A DNA stretch of 21,547 nt from a virus. This document shows positions 1-7,959 of the stretch, one piece after another. Each line of letters starts with the position of its first letter. The stretch's first letter is position 1. Below the pieces are notes generated by a model. It saw only the letters and a list, made by a program, of their open reading frames with translations, did not search any database and was not told the origin of the DNA. The stretch spans positions 1 to 21,547 of the IMG/VR virus record IMGVR_UViG_3300038424_000050; one strand, given 5' to 3'. The position numbers and the translations under genes were made by a program.

Positions 1-2301
1 CGCCTGCCCGACTTCCACCTGCGTTGGAAAACTCTGATTATTCGCAAATCCCGTGATCGTGAACGTGCCCGAGCTTGTGCCTACTACGGTGCCAATGACA
101 GCATCGGTCACATTGAAGATTCCATTACCGTTAAGAGTTCCTGTAACGGTTACGAGTTGACCGGTTACGGGTGGAGTCGCCGTTGCGCCCGAAAGCGCCC
201 AGTCGTAAGTTGCGACTCCCGCCGCCATCGAGGTCTGCGAGATTGAATAGGATCCAGAGTTGAGCGCATCCACAACCGGCCAAGTCTGATTCCAGCCCGA
301 GACACCCGCACCTGAGATTGTGATGTCGTCGCCCGTCTGGACTCCGGGCAGCGGTAGAGACGCTGTGAGGGTAGCAACGGTCAGACGATACTGGCCCGGC
401 TGCGAGTTCGCGCCACCACCAAGGTTCTGATACCGACTCTCGGCCACATTAAAGGTGAAGTAATAGCGCGTTGCCGCTGCTCCAGGCGGGAAGCCGGCGC
501 CGATCGATGTAACCAGATGGGTTCCGTTTGCTTGCGGTAGTCCAGTTCCTGAAACGTAGACATAAACCGGGAAAAGTTGTTGCTGCATGGCTGTCACCAG
601 ATTTGCATCCGGCAAGCCGTGCGAGCCCTGCAGATAATAGACCGTGATCACATTACCGCTGTTGGCAGAACCAGGCCCATCACTCCAAAGAATATCATCG
701 AGTTGCGTCTGGTAGGCCTGCGCCACATTCCAGAATGGAAATTGCGTGATGCCGTTGGGCGAAGCAACGATGGGATAGGTGTATTGCGGCGTGAATTGCG
801 CGGCGGTTGAACCGCTTCCGGTCACAAGCGCAGTGGAAATCTCAAACTGAGTCGCACTCAAGCCGGTCCCTAAGACATTGAAGGACAGGCCATTGATTGG
901 GAAAAGATCGTCCGAGGCAATCGCAACGACCGTCACTACCTCGCCAGCCGTGAAGGTGTTGGCCGCCGTTAGAGTCAATACGCCAGCCGCGGCTGAGTAT
1001 GCCGTCGCCGTCGAAGCTGTTCCCGTCGAGAGTGTCCCCTGGAAGGTGGGCGCGGCACCAGGCCCAACTTGCGAAACGCGGTCCTGCCAGCCCGTCTGTG
1101 CGCTGCTGGTGCCCACAATCTGTTGTGGAGGGTAATTGCCCTGGAGCAAGTCCGAGATGGCAAGATACTGGCGGGATTGCGCGGTGAAGGCTGAGGCGAA
1201 GCTATTTGCTGGTGGCCCACTGAAAAGCGGCACTAATTCACCCGGATTCGTGGTCACATACTCAATCCAGAAATCGCCATTGGCATCGAGTGCCACATTG
1301 TAGATGTTGCCGAAGTCATCCTCATAAGTGGCAATGAAATCGAAATTCTCCTGCGCCGGAAGGAAGTAGGCTTTGATGGTCGTATAGCCTAGATATGCAA
1401 CGCAGGAGACAGCGCTTGAAATCGTCAGACGAACGCCAAAGTTTGTAGCATTCAGATCGGAATAGAGCCATGCGGCCCCAAAGAGGTCATTGATCCCGCC
1501 CAGAGGAAGCGTAGTGACGCTGCCAACGTTCAACGCGATAGATTCGACATTGCCAACCGGAACGCCGGCCTTGAGCATTTGCGCGTGAAGTGTGCAGGGA
1601 GCGGAAGCAAGGCCGTTAACCAGAACCGCGAAGCCTTGCGGCGTATGGCCGGATGACACGGAGAATCCGAATTGCGTGATGTCGAGCGCATCAGAAAATC
1701 CTGTGATGCCGCCCACAATGACTGCAGTTCCAGTGTCTGCGGTTGCAGGCTGCAGAACCCAGTCTGTTGGAAACATGTGGGCAACCTGGAAGATTGCGGT
1801 ATCGGCCATGACTTGCACGGCGCTCAGGACTTGCCCATTGAGTTGCGTGTATCCAGTCAACCCGGAGAATGTATAGGTCTGCCCGGCTGTGATCGGCGGC
1901 ACTCCCGCCGTGAAAACAACGGTGATCTGTACTTCGCTGAGTCCAGGCGGCACCGTTACATTGGCAGCGGCCACCGTGGAGATACTGAGGGTGACAGAAG
2001 GGCTCAGACTGGCGGTAGCATAGACGCCGGTATTGAGCAGCGTGTTCCCAGGATTTGACCAGAACGCACCACCCAGCGACACATCCGCAGCCGCACCGCC
2101 GCCATCCGGCCCCGTGCTGCCACCCTGATAAGTGAATGGATTCTGGAGCCCTTGCCGCGTGAAGGCAGAGCCGACATTGAAATCTGCGTTCTGATTACGT
2201 GGGGATCCGCCCTCGGGCACACTCGGAGGATCAGAGAGCGTGATGGTGCCCGAGAACGTGTCCAGCACGGCCGATGCGCGGCCTTTGAGATCGTGCCCCA
2301 A
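1..2301 (-). CDS. Large beta-rich phage structural protein (tail or virion surface), C-terminus cut by window edge
   Basis: An unbroken frame of 767 codons runs from a TTG at 2301 off the left edge. An in-frame stop (2305-2307) lies just upstream, and GAGGGG sits 6 nt before the TTG, so this non-ATG start is well supported. The protein is rich in Gly, Ser, Thr, Val and Ala with almost no Lys, typical of virion beta-sandwich proteins. A module of the form GQxxTxxG...LNG followed by a Thr/Phe-rich strand recurs at about residues 137-195, 447-490 and 708-755, with a degenerate copy near 650-700. Pipelines often label such modules E1 FCCH-like. Around residues 530-620 is a different region containing the motif GSHGLPDANLVTAM. 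It follows a 222-aa protein carrying the same module after 14 nt. A tail or capsid-surface role is inferred from position and composition; no enzymatic motif is seen. Confidence 0.8.
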   Translation of the reverse strand, partial: MGHDLKGRASAVLDTFSGTITLSDPPSVPEGGSPRNQNADFNVGSAFTRQGLQNPFTYQGGSTGPDGGGAAADVSLGGAFWSNPGNTLLNTGVYATASLSPSVTLSISTVAAANVTVPPGLSEVQITVVFTAGVPPITAGQTYTFSGLTGYTQLNGQVLSAVQVMADTAIFQVAHMFPTDWVLQPATADTGTAVIVGGITGFSDALDITQFGFSVSSGHTPQGFAVLVNGLASAPCTLHAQMLKAGVPVGNVESIALNVGSVTTLPLGGINDLFGAAWLYSDLNATNFGVRLTISSAVSCVAYLGYTTIKAYFLPAQENFDFIATYEDDFGNIYNVALDANGDFWIEYVTTNPGELVPLFSGPPANSFASAFTAQSRQYLAISDLLQGNYPPQQIVGTSSAQTGWQDRVSQVGPGAAPTFQGTLSTGTASTATAYSAAAGVLTLTAANTFTAGEVVTVVAIASDDLFPINGLSFNVLGTGLSATQFEISTALVTGSGSTAAQFTPQYTYPIVASPNGITQFPFWNVAQAYQTQLDDILWSDGPGSANSGNVITVYYLQGSHGLPDANLVTAMQQQLFPVYVYVSGTGLPQANGTHLVTSIGAGFPPGAAATRYYFTFNVAESRYQNLGGGANSQPGQYRLTVATLTASLPLPGVQTGDDITISGAGVSGWNQTWPVVDALNSGSYSISQTSMAAGVATYDWALSGATATPPVTGQLVTVTGTLNGNGIFNVTDAVIGTVVGTSSGTFTITGFANNQSFPTQVEVGQA

Positions 2302-2315
2302 GGCTCACCCCTCGG

Positions 2316-2984
2316 CTACTGTTTGGCCCAACTCGCCGTGTAGTGAATCGTGTCCGCCACAACAGGCGATGGCAAAGCGGTGGCGCCCAATTCGACCAGA
2401 GGAGCCGCATTTGTCAACGAGCCCGCAGCGGGCACCTGGAGCACTTCAATTGTCGCCAGCGCCTTGTTGTACTGGTAGATGTAGCCCACAGGCGCAACGG
2501 AGTGGATCTCTAGATCGTCTGGGCCAATCACCGTAGCTGCGATGCCAGTATCCGCCGTCTTGCTTTGTGTTGGAACGGTGCTGACGCAGGTAAACGAAAC
2601 GCCGGCGCTGACGGTTGCAACTTTGAGCGTTTTCCCATTCAGTGCAACCGCTGTCGTCAGGCCATTGAGAGTCACATACTGGCCGGCAGTGGGCGTGTTG
2701 ATCGTGTAGATGGTCGTGGTGGCGCCGGAACTAGCGGAAGTGACGTACGTGATGATGCCCAGCGGAGAAAGCGTGTAGGTGGGAATCGTCACATTGACGC
2801 CTGACGTATCTTGCAATGGGCCGAGTTGATGGGCAACCGCGACGCCTAGATTTGGGAGCAGGCCGCCCGCAAGGTAATCGCCTGCCGCAAACGTGAGCTT
2901 GCCGCGCAGCCACATGCGCTGGTTGGTTTCATCAATGCCATACGGGGCATTGAATACGGTCTGTGTCAGAATTGCAGTTGCCAT
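2316..2984 (-). CDS. Phage structural protein with FCCH-like beta module
   Basis: This 222-aa protein starts at an ATG preceded by GAGGAG (spacer 5 nt); the SD overlaps the stop codon of the upstream gene. Residues 1-60 contain MWLRGKLTFAAGDYLAGG, a pattern common in small capsid-associated proteins. Residues 92-150 carry the TAGQYVTLNGL...ALNGKTLKV module also found repeatedly in the next gene downstream. The C-terminal 60 residues (IYQYNKALATIEVLQV, then VVADTIHYTASW) resemble the last beta domain of phage head decoration or minor structural proteins as I remember them. It lies between the adaptor-like gene and a giant beta-rich protein, so a virion role (decoration or tail interface) is likely. 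The exact function is unknown. Confidence 0.8.
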   Translation of the reverse strand: MATAILTQTVFNAPYGIDETNQRMWLRGKLTFAAGDYLAGGLLPNLGVAVAHQLGPLQDTSGVNVTIPTYTLSPLGIITYVTSASSGATTTIYTINTPTAGQYVTLNGLTTAVALNGKTLKVATVSAGVSFTCVSTVPTQSKTADTGIAATVIGPDDLEIHSVAPVGYIYQYNKALATIEVLQVPAAGSLTNAAPLVELGATALPSPVVADTIHYTASWAKQ

Positions 2985-2993
2985 TTCTTCTCC

Positions 2994-3833
2994 TCAGTAA
3001 AGCGCGGTCTCGGCTGGATTCCCAGCCCTTCCTGCCCTGCCATCACCATAAGCAGGGCGCGTAAAGTCGATCATTTGACGGTCTCTCGTAATTTGCTGCC
3101 GGAGTTTCAGAATTGAGTTCTTTGCATCCATCTTCGCGTCCGCCAGCGCCGTGCCGCCAAGCCGGGCGCTATAAAGCACCGCAATCTTGTCAGCTACAGC
3201 CTCTTGACAATCGAGAATCGGCACGAACGTTGCATCCCAGTCAATCGTTGAGCTGACCAGATCAGCGAACGTGAACAGATAGCGCAAGCGAACGTCGCGG
3301 TATTGCGTTGCGCCATTCATCCAGATTCCGTCTTGCCGCCATTCCCATTCGCCAAGCACCTGCACCTGCTGGCGCGGTGGGAGCGCGCCGCTCGCCTGCT
3401 TCATCGGCGAAAACGACATTGAACTGGCTGTGCCTGTCGATGCGCGTTCCCACATTTCCATGGGATAAAGCAGCCCGGCTGGGAGCGTGAAATTCGGCCA
3501 GTTAAGCAGGCCATCAAAGTAGCCTGTGAACTGCAGTGCTACCTGCACAGCCGGATTCATCACGCCTGGTCCCAGCGGGGAATTGATCGGCGGCAGATTG
3601 TAGAGGATGTAATTGTCAGCGATCAGCGTGGGCTGACCCATGATGCGCGTGTCGCGGTAAACATCGCGGATGGCGCTGTTCATGAAGTTCTGCAAGGTCA
3701 CGCTGGAATTGGTGAGGATTTGGCCTTCGCCGGGAGTGCCCGTCGCGCCCGGCTTGTCGTCGTTCACTTTTGAGCGCGCAAGATTGGCGATCGTGTTCAG
3801 AGAAGGATACGAATTATTCCCGCCGATAGGCAT
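2994..3833 (-). CDS. Putative head-tail adaptor/connector protein
   Basis: This 279-aa protein starts at an ATG preceded by AGGTGAG. The N-terminal part reads LARSKVNDD, then FMNSAIRDVYRDTR (about residues 49-62), a helical pattern seen in P22 gp4-type and gp6-type connector proteins that dock under the portal. The middle (about 100-200) is mixed with many aromatic residues and may form a beta domain. The C-terminal part (about 205-260) is helical: QEAVADKIAVLYSARLGG then KNSILKLRQQITRDR. It lies downstream of capsid and co-chaperonin genes and directly upstream of the structural beta-proteins, where head completion genes usually occur. The adaptor assignment rests on these helices and position, not on a firm family match; a minor tail protein is the alternative. 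Confidence 0.7.
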   Translation of the reverse strand: MPIGGNNSYPSLNTIANLARSKVNDDKPGATGTPGEGQILTNSSVTLQNFMNSAIRDVYRDTRIMGQPTLIADNYILYNLPPINSPLGPGVMNPAVQVALQFTGYFDGLLNWPNFTLPAGLLYPMEMWERASTGTASSMSFSPMKQASGALPPRQQVQVLGEWEWRQDGIWMNGATQYRDVRLRYLFTFADLVSSTIDWDATFVPILDCQEAVADKIAVLYSARLGGTALADAKMDAKNSILKLRQQITRDRQMIDFTRPAYGDGRAGRAGNPAETALY

Positions 3834-3934
3834 CTTCTCACCTCAAACTGCATCTATGGGCTTCGCAAGGTCCGAGAAATTGAGGGAGACCATCCCTATC
3901 TCGCCGTTTACTGACCCGCTCGGCCCATAGAAGG

Positions 3935-4723
3935 TCACGCAACCTCATTTGCTGGCCGCCCTGGTCCCCGCCTGAATCTGTCGGGGAAAAATTTGCGCGC
4001 TTTCTCTTCATCCAGCACCGCGCCGCACTTGCCGCACACTGCAGCTCCAACCGCGATCTTTTCAGCACAGTTCGGGCAATCCACCTGGCTTGCGGCCGGC
4101 TTCTGCAGCCGAATGTCACTCTGATGCCACGAACCGGAATAACCGAAGTAATCCGCAGCCGCGTGGCTGATGTTGTTCGCCATGACGCGCGCTTCGTCCG
4201 GCGTTTTTGCCGCAGCCATACGCTCCAATTCGCCGCGGTATGTCTTTTCCAGCCGCTTGCGCGCGGCGGCTAATTCCTCAGCCTCGGGCGGATTGCTGGT
4301 GGACCAGAACACGCCGTAAAGATTGAGATTTCCACCCTGATTGATCGAGGCCGCGTCGTCGAAGTTCTGATCGGTGCCCGGATTGCGCGGATTCAGCATC
4401 CGGCTGACTTCCTTGTACCCGTCGCGGAAAGCGTAGCTCTTGTTGCCGTTCTGGTCCTCGGTCATTTCCTTGAAGGGATGCGTTTCGCGCCCGACCAACA
4501 GATATTCCTTATCTGCGGGACAGCGGCGGATGAGCAAACGTGGGTGATTGGGAGGCCGCGTCTCATTGAATTCCATCGTGGAAATGTTGTAGATGAAGAT
4601 TTCGACTTCCTTGATTCCGAAGTTTGGCGGAAGTTCGCCCAGGGCGAGGTTCTCCACTGGAATGCTGGTCTGTCCCGAGGCTTGCACGAATGTTGCAGCG
4701 TCCATGATTACTGTGTCAGGCAT
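3935..4723 (-). CDS. Conserved-looking phage protein with C-terminal zinc ribbon
   Basis: This 262-aa protein starts at an ATG 3 nt after GGAGACC. It overlaps the stop of the upstream 238-aa gene by 8 nt, implying coupled translation. The N-terminal part (about 20-130) is mixed alpha/beta with no motif I recognise. Residues about 145-185 form a charged helix (EELAAARKRLEKTYRGEL). The end holds a zinc ribbon with Cys216, Cys219, Cys230 and Cys233 (CPNC...CGKCG). A basic tail follows that contains an AT-hook-like RRGPGRP core. This suggests binding of nucleic acid or a protein partner. Its setting in the head-assembly cluster points to a morphogenesis or virion role, but a function cannot be named. 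About 100 nt separate it from the adaptor-like gene downstream. Confidence 0.75.
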   Translation of the reverse strand: MPDTVIMDAATFVQASGQTSIPVENLALGELPPNFGIKEVEIFIYNISTMEFNETRPPNHPRLLIRRCPADKEYLLVGRETHPFKEMTEDQNGNKSYAFRDGYKEVSRMLNPRNPGTDQNFDDAASINQGGNLNLYGVFWSTSNPPEAEELAAARKRLEKTYRGELERMAAAKTPDEARVMANNISHAAADYFGYSGSWHQSDIRLQKPAASQVDCPNCAEKIAVGAAVCGKCGAVLDEEKARKFFPDRFRRGPGRPANEVA

Positions 4724-5432
4724 ACGGTCTCCGTTCTGCTTGGAAGAAGCGGTTACGGGATAGCATGGTCAGAAACGCCGCATTCGCGTGTTTCTCAATG
4801 CTGCGCTCCTTGTCTGCTATCCATTCAGTTGTGCGGGCGCTGGCCGGGAGCTTGACCGATTGGTAGGCACCCTCGACCTGCTGCCCGAATTCCTTGTCAT
4901 CCTTCTCGCGTTCCTCGCGCATGAAGCGCAGCTTGGCCTCGGCTGAGATTTCCATCGAAGCCTTGATGATTGGCACCATCATTTCGACAATCTCCGTCGA
5001 AAGCGGGAATGCCTTCAGGCGGAGTTGGCCTTTGTCAAACCATTTGGCAATGAGTTGCAGCGCGATCTGATAGCTGCCGTGGTAGGGATACTCGCCCAGA
5101 AGCGAGAGACCCGTCTTGGGGCATTTGTTGGCGGCGTACCATGCGGTGTCTGATTCAGGCGGCAGGTGTGGCATCTCGACACATTTTCCCGCATCGACCC
5201 ACTGCAAAAGCATCCAATGTGGAAGGCCATCACCCAAGAGAATGTCGCGGTATCCCTTGAACCAATCACCCTCAGCCTCCCACTCGCCACCTTGCCGCGT
5301 GGTTTCGGTCTGCGCCCAGGCGAGGCGAAAGTTTGGCTCGTCGTAGCGATTCACGCCGCCGACCTGCGTAAGCCGCTCCTGGAATTCCGGCGGACATTGC
5401 AAGCGCTCGACAGCGTAATCAGCCAATGGCAT
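4716..5432 (-). CDS. Conserved-looking phage protein of unknown function
   Basis: This 238-aa protein begins MPLADYAVERLQCP; its start lies inside the last codons of the GroES-like gene (14-nt overlap) and its stop overlaps the next start, so the three genes are translationally linked. The N-terminal half (about 30-120) is rich in Trp, Tyr and Gly, with GGVNRYDEPNFRLAW, DWFKGYRDILLGDGLPHWML and LLGEYPYHGSYQIALQL. I have the impression of having seen these blocks in hypothetical proteins of environmental phages, but cannot name a family. The C-terminal half is helical and highly charged (IKASMEISAEAKLRFMREER). No signal peptide, membrane segment or catalytic motif is visible. The compact aromatic domain plus coiled tail and its place beside the co-chaperonin suggest a head-assembly role, as inference only. 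Confidence 0.75.
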   Translation of the reverse strand: MPLADYAVERLQCPPEFQERLTQVGGVNRYDEPNFRLAWAQTETTRQGGEWEAEGDWFKGYRDILLGDGLPHWMLLQWVDAGKCVEMPHLPPESDTAWYAANKCPKTGLSLLGEYPYHGSYQIALQLIAKWFDKGQLRLKAFPLSTEIVEMMVPIIKASMEISAEAKLRFMREEREKDDKEFGQQVEGAYQSVKLPASARTTEWIADKERSIEKHANAAFLTMLSRNRFFQAERRPYA

Positions 5433-5874
5433 ACGTCACGCTCTCAACCAGTTTGACATCATGGAAGCGCACAAGCTGATAGTTCTCGCCGTCAATGTCG
5501 ATGGGCTCGGCATTGTACTTTCCGAATGTCACAACGTCACCCGGCTTGACTGGGCCTTGGCCCTTTTCTTCTGAGGATGCCAGCTCTGGTCCCACAGCAA
5601 CGACAACACCCTTGTTCGGGTTCTCTTGTGCGGATTCGGGGATATGGAAGCGCGTCCCATGATAGGTGGTTTCCTTTGCGTTCTGCCGCACCAACAAGTA
5701 ATCCTTGATCGGATGCGGCTCGGAATACACGCGGTCTACTTCGGCCAGCGTTACCAAATCAGGATGATCATGAATTGCGATCTTCCCGTCTGGATCAGTC
5801 TTGATTGTCCCCGCATCTATGTCTGTGCGAGAACGCCGGTCCACTATTTCCATTACTTCAGGTTGCTTGCTCAT
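5419..5874 (-). CDS. GroES-like (Cpn10) co-chaperonin encoded in the head module
   Basis: Residues 55-145 of this 151-aa protein follow the GroES fold order. PIKDYLLVRQ is the first strand. Residues 67-88 form a mobile-loop-like stretch with RFHIP where GroES has its GroEL-binding hydrophobic tripeptide. GVVVAVGP is the second strand, VKPGDVVTFGKYNAEPIDIDG matches the VGDKVLFGKYAGTEI block, and FHDVKLV is the last strand. About 54 residues precede the domain, which bacterial GroES lacks. The ATG follows AAGGAGACC at good spacing. Phage co-chaperonins such as T4 gp31 replace host GroES so that GroEL can fold the large capsid protein; the capsid gene lies just upstream, separated only by an endonuclease gene. 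The fold assignment is strong. A capsid-folding role is inferred from context. No GroEL gene is in the window. Confidence 0.88.
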   Translation of the reverse strand: MSKQPEVMEIVDRRSRTDIDAGTIKTDPDGKIAIHDHPDLVTLAEVDRVYSEPHPIKDYLLVRQNAKETTYHGTRFHIPESAQENPNKGVVVAVGPELASSEEKGQGPVKPGDVVTFGKYNAEPIDIDGENYQLVRFHDVKLVESVTYAIG

Positions 5875-5889
5875 TGCGGTCTCCTTGGG

Positions 5890-6381
5890 CTACTTGAATT
5901 TGCTTAAGTATGCCACGGCCTGAAACGGCCAATACGGTGTTTCTTCAACGCTATGGAGCGCGTGATTGCAGAGGCGGCAAAGAAGTCCACGAACTTTTCC
6001 ACTAGCGTGATCATGGTCTATTGCCAAGCTAACCACCCGTCCATTCTGATGGGTCGCCGTTTCCGGTTTCCCACATATTGCACAAACGCCATTCTGTTCG
6101 GCCAGCGTCTGCTCATACCATTCAAGCGGTTTCCCGAATTTCTTAAGCGTCTTGCGCCGTTCTGAATCTTGAAAGTAGCCTACAACCCGTTTCCGCTGCT
6201 TCCGATGCCATTCAGCCCGGTATTTGTCCTGCTTTTCCTTGTGGGCCGCATAATAGGCCCGATTAATTGCATCCTGACAAGTCTTGCAATAAACCTGCCT
6301 GCCATCACTCGTGATCCTGTTCTTAAAGAAATCCTCTAACGGCTTTTCCTTAGAACATTTCTTGCAAATCTTTGTTTCCAT
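5890..6381 (-). CDS. Endonuclease VII-like HNH nuclease, probably free-standing homing type
   Basis: This 163-aa protein has an N-terminal zinc site (Cys6, Cys9, Cys32, Cys35), a basic helical linker (about 40-90), and a C-terminal endonuclease VII type HNH core. The core has Cys100/Cys103, then LAIDHDHASGKVRGLLC with Asp122-His123-Asp124-His125, Cys135/Cys138 and Asn139. In this family the two Cys pairs bind zinc and the DHDH...N residues form the beta-beta-alpha-metal active site. T4 gp49 is the Holliday-junction-resolving member; many relatives in phages behave as mobile free-standing nucleases. The ATG follows AGAGGG. It separates the capsid gene from the GroES-like gene, has its own candidate promoter, and looks more AT-rich than its neighbours. 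These traits fit a selfish insertion; a resolvase used in packaging is the alternative. Confidence 0.88.
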   Translation of the reverse strand: METKICKKCSKEKPLEDFFKNRITSDGRQVYCKTCQDAINRAYYAAHKEKQDKYRAEWHRKQRKRVVGYFQDSERRKTLKKFGKPLEWYEQTLAEQNGVCAICGKPETATHQNGRVVSLAIDHDHASGKVRGLLCRLCNHALHSVEETPYWPFQAVAYLSKFK

Positions 6382-6413
6382 GGCGGTTACCCTCTAGGAT
6401 GAGAATAACCGCC
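6382..6413 (-). repeat. 8-bp perfect inverted repeat around the endonuclease RBS
   Basis: The transcribed strand reads GGCGGTTA, 16 nt, TAACCGCC, ending right at the ATG of the endonuclease gene. The loop contains the AGAGGG ribosome site and the arm overlaps the -10 element. In a read-through mRNA from the capsid gene the hairpin would enclose the ribosome site. In a transcript from the local promoter the 5' arm would be missing. This could restrict translation to the dedicated transcript. It is not followed by a T-run, so it is unlikely to be a terminator. Confidence 0.5.
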
Positions 6414-6430
6414 ATTTACTACATTGTCAA
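6402..6430 (-). promoter_or_regulatory. Sigma70-like promoter for the endonuclease gene
   Basis: On the minus strand a perfect TTGACA (6430-6425) is followed after exactly 17 nt by TATTCT (6407-6402, 4 of 6 to TATAAT). The predicted start of transcription lies about 15 nt before the endonuclease ATG, leaving room for its AGAGGG site. It falls in the short gap after the capsid gene stop, so the endonuclease and perhaps the GroES-like gene could be transcribed apart from the late operon. Confidence 0.55.
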
Positions 6431-6439
6431 GTTAAATGG

Positions 6440-7798
6440 TCAAATCGTTGGTTGACTGCAGTTGTATACATACAACTGATGCCTCGGTGCGGCACAGGCG
6501 AGATTGAACGAAACCTCATAGACGAACTGCGTCGAGGTCAGCCAGCCGCCTGCTGCTGTTCCGGCCGGCACTGGCATAACCGTATTCCCGCCGCCGAAGT
6601 CGTAAAGCTGCAGCGGGCAGAGTTCGCCGATGTACCACTCGGAGGTCAGCAGCATGTCGATGCGGCCCAGCGGCTGCACGTAGCTGAGATGCACGTCACG
6701 CCCGCCGAATGTGCCTTGGAAATACTTGCGGCTTGTGTCGGGAACCTTGCCGCTCGGTCCAGGCGTATCGGAGTTTTGTGTGATCTGCTTGTTGTAGTAA
6801 TTGGTTTGCGCGACAGCCAACGACTGATCTTCGCCGAAGATGTAGATGCCGCTGTCCTTGGTTTTGTTGTCGCCGCCCATCGCGCGCCCAAGCAATGCCT
6901 CGATGCGCTGCGAGAGCGATGCAACGACAGATCCACCGTTCAGGTTGATGGAGGGACTCGAAATGCGCGAGGGATAGGTGGCGCGGTTGATTCCGGCGAT
7001 CGTGCCACTGGCCGCCGAATTGATCCAGCCAGTTGTGCCGATGATGCCGTTGCCGGCGGTTGCTGAACCGTTGGCGCCGTACACCATCATGTAATCGCCA
7101 GCGGCCACGGTGCCCGAGAGACTCGAGCCCAAGGTGCTGGAGCCGGTCGCCAGGCCGCCGTAGAAGTACAGCGTCGAGGTCACAGGATCGTTCACGCTGA
7201 CGGTGGCATAGCCGTAACTCGATGTGCCCTCTGCGGTGAAGAAGGCGACAATCTGGTTATCGGTGAACGCCATGGCGCGAACGCCCACGATATTGCCCGG
7301 CCCAACGGTGGTGGCGGTGTTGACCGTCGCCGTGGTGGGAATCTGGGTAATCAGGCCGGAACCGTCGCCATACATCAGCCCTTCCAGACCAGCCATAGTC
7401 GAATCCAGCGAGTTCTTCAGTTCCTCGGCCTTGAGCGAAATCAGGCCGCGCTTCTTGCCATTCACGGCAAGTTGCGAAAGGTGACTCATCTGGTTGACGC
7501 TGAAGTTCCAGACTGGCGACAGGCTGAAGTCCTGCCACACGGACATGTTGCCGAGACCCAGTGCGGTTCCGTCGCCCGTTCCCTGCTGGATGGCCGCTCC
7601 GCCCTGCACCCGGAAAGGTACACGGAAGGATGGCCGACTGGCGCCGTTCGCATAGGTCTGATAGCTGACGGGGACTTTGGTAAAGCGGTCCCGTGCCAGC
7701 GAATAGAGGGATTTGCTCATTGGGATGAGCGAGGGAATTTCCGTCGAAAAGGCTTCAATTTCAACGGATTCTACAGCAGCTTCTACGCCGACGGCCAT
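6440..7798 (-). CDS. Major capsid protein (HK97-fold coat, P22-like setting)
   Basis: This 452-aa protein follows the scaffold-like gene and precedes head-completion genes, the usual place of the coat gene. The N-terminal part has ARDRFTKVPVSYQTYANG and the helical KAEELKNSLDSTMAGLEGLMYGDG, which fits the spine helix region of HK97-fold coats. Residues about 160-270 are Gly/Ser/Thr-rich and look like an inserted beta domain, as in P22-type coats. The C-terminal part (about 300-450) returns to a conserved-looking mix (IYIFGEDQSLAVAQTNYYN; QFVYEVSFNLACAAPRHQ). No N-terminal delta domain or protease is seen, matching a separate scaffold protein. The ATG has GGAG 9 nt upstream, preceded by a stable hairpin. 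The identification rests on size, position and these patterns. Confidence 0.85.
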   Translation of the reverse strand: MAVGVEAAVESVEIEAFSTEIPSLIPMSKSLYSLARDRFTKVPVSYQTYANGASRPSFRVPFRVQGGAAIQQGTGDGTALGLGNMSVWQDFSLSPVWNFSVNQMSHLSQLAVNGKKRGLISLKAEELKNSLDSTMAGLEGLMYGDGSGLITQIPTTATVNTATTVGPGNIVGVRAMAFTDNQIVAFFTAEGTSSYGYATVSVNDPVTSTLYFYGGLATGSSTLGSSLSGTVAAGDYMMVYGANGSATAGNGIIGTTGWINSAASGTIAGINRATYPSRISSPSINLNGGSVVASLSQRIEALLGRAMGGDNKTKDSGIYIFGEDQSLAVAQTNYYNKQITQNSDTPGPSGKVPDTSRKYFQGTFGGRDVHLSYVQPLGRIDMLLTSEWYIGELCPLQLYDFGGGNTVMPVPAGTAAGGWLTSTQFVYEVSFNLACAAPRHQLYVYNCSQPTI

Positions 7799-7806
7799 GG
7801 CATTTT

Positions 7807-7833
7807 CTCCAAGACGGACGAAGAACGCCCGTC
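7807..7833 (-). promoter_or_regulatory. Hairpin just upstream of the capsid gene ribosome site
   Basis: The strand transcribed reads GACGGGCG, TTCTT, CGTCCGTC: an 8-bp stem with one G-T pair and a 5-nt loop (7833-7813). It ends 2 nt before GGAG (7810-7807). A tight hairpin directly 5' of the strong ribosome site of a very highly expressed gene is typical of mRNA-stabilising 5' structures or processing sites. No T-run follows. Confidence 0.4.
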
Positions 7834-7947
7834 AGATGACGAGGTATGGTCTCTACGTCTGGAGAATCGTTCTTTATGGCCGGCACTTTTTAGCGAGGCG
7901 AGACCTCGATGAGCCGAACAATTCCGCCGGTCTCCCGGCTACCAGAG

Positions 7948-7956
7948 AATATAACA
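7948..7956 (-). promoter_or_regulatory. Candidate extended -10 promoter for the capsid gene
   Basis: The 161-nt gap before the capsid gene contains TGTTATATT on the minus strand, an extended -10 (TGnTATAAT with one mismatch) just after the stop of the upstream small gene. No convincing -35 lies 17 nt upstream (CGCCGC). It could boost coat expression, with the downstream hairpin protecting the new 5' region. The rest of the gap (7834-7947) holds no reading frame I would support. Confidence 0.3.
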
Positions 7957-7959
7957 CAC

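Noticed and set aside
1592-2058. Plus-strand frames of 94 and 128 codons
   Set aside because: They lie opposite the continuous 767-codon beta-rich frame and have compositions typical of antisense reading (Arg, Cys, His).
6452-7066. 204-codon plus-strand frame opposite the coat gene
   Set aside because: Arg/Ala/Val-rich antisense shadow of the capsid coding sequence, which has a ribosome site and fits its position.
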